A stretch of DNA of 6,481 nucleotides from an uncultured Candidatus Competibacteraceae bacterium. GTDB lineage: Bacteria > Pseudomonadota > Gammaproteobacteria > Competibacterales > Competibacteraceae. Numbering within the stretch: the stretch's first letter is position 1; every line of letters begins with the position of its first letter. Made by a program: the position numbers and the translations under genes. This document shows, one piece after another, positions 6,059 to 6,481 of this stretch. The stretch is from assembly GCA_937960715.1 (NCBI GenBank), contig CALGOO010000291.1:1-6481 (forward strand). The letters run 5' to 3'. Below the pieces are notes generated by a model. The model saw only the letters and a program-made list of their open reading frames with translations. It was not told the origin of the DNA and ran no database searches.

Positions 6059-6481
6059 TCAGGCGAAGGGAGTGGCTTCCGGGCGCAGACCCCAGTTCAG
6101 CTTGGCCCGCAGCAACTCGAAGTAGTCGTGGTTGAGAGGATGGACCAGCCGCACCTTGCGGCTCTTCTTGCGGATCAGGATGTGGTCGCCCGGCTCGATG
6201 GCCAGGCTGATCTGACCGTCGCAGGTGATCTGGGCCTCGGTGGTGTTGGCGCTGTTCAACACCACCTCGATGACGCTGTCGGCCTTGACCACGATCGGCC
6301 GGTGGGTCAGGGTATGCGGGCAGATGGGCACCAGCACCACCGCTTCCAGCCCCGGATGGATGATCGGCCCACCGCCGGCCAGCGCGTAGGCGGTGGAGCC
6401 GGTCGGGGTGGAAATGATCAGGCCGTCGGCGCGATAGGCGTTGAGGAAACGGCCGTCGAGAAAGGCGTCCACCTCGATCAT
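6059..6481 (-). CDS. nadK: NAD kinase, C-terminal 140 residues (5' end outside the window)
   Basis: NAD kinase phosphorylates NAD to NADP using ATP or polyphosphate. The visible part contains DGLIISTPTGSTAY (19-32 of the fragment), the conserved nucleotide-binding segment, followed by AGGGPI, PHTLTHRPIV (55-64), CDGQ (87-90) and the closing HPLNHDYFELLRAKLNW block. These follow the C-terminal half of E. coli NadK (292 aa) closely. The ATG at the very edge corresponds to an internal Met of the family, so the true start and the GGDG motif lie beyond 6481. The frame is open to the edge. The gene is followed after 10 bases by recN; the nadK-recN order is common in gammaproteobacteria. It is probably the first visible gene of the nadK-recN-regulator-kinase transcript, whose promoter is not in this window. 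Confidence 0.96.
   Translation of the reverse strand: MIEVDAFLDGRFLNAYRADGLIISTPTGSTAYALAGGGPIIHPGLEAVVLVPICPHTLTHRPIVVKADSVIEVVLNSANTTEAQITCDGQISLAIEPGDHILIRKKSRKVRLVHPLNHDYFELLRAKLNWGLRPEATPFA

Noticed and set aside
6059..6481. ATG at 6481 as the true start of the nadK gene.
   Set aside because: The fragment aligns with the C-terminal half of NAD kinase, the GGDG region is missing and the frame is open to the window edge, so this Met is internal.

Overview
The window reads as chromosomal DNA from a GC-rich proteobacterium, most likely a gammaproteobacterium. The evidence is the nadK-recN order, a divergent rpsT/murJ pair, an rpsT gene that starts with TTG as in Escherichia coli, and proteins that closely follow the enterobacterial family patterns. 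A Uma2-type (DUF820) gene at the left edge suggests an environmental lineage in which this family has multiplied. Assignment below class would be a guess.

Layout, left to right. Positions 1-99 (minus) hold the first 33 codons of a Uma2-family protein. Positions 187-1722 (minus) encode MurJ, the lipid II flippase. Positions 1723-1902 form a compact divergent control region with credible sigma-70 promoters for murJ (leftward) and rpsT (rightward), dyad symmetries, and a hairpin in the rpsT leader. Positions 1903-2169 (plus) encode ribosomal protein S20. A 65-base convergent gap follows. The rest of the window is one leftward gene string: nadK (3' part, 6481-6059), recN (6048-4363), an OmpR-family response regulator (4366-3656) and its sensor histidine kinase (3656-2235).

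The junctions in that string are tight. There are 10 bases between nadK and recN, a 4-base GTGA overlap between recN and the regulator, and a 1-base TGATG overlap between regulator and kinase. This strongly suggests one transcript with translational coupling, which places an envelope-sensing two-component system under the same expression as a DNA double-strand-break repair gene. This linkage is the most interesting feature of the window. The kinase also has an unusual proline-rich, arginine-flanked periplasmic segment.

Most of the window is housekeeping sequence. I saw no CRISPR array, insertion sequence, tRNA, rRNA, attachment site or toxin-antitoxin pair. No gene-free stretch exceeds 180 bases. 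The long plus-strand reading frames opposite murJ, the two-component genes and recN look like GC-rich shadows.
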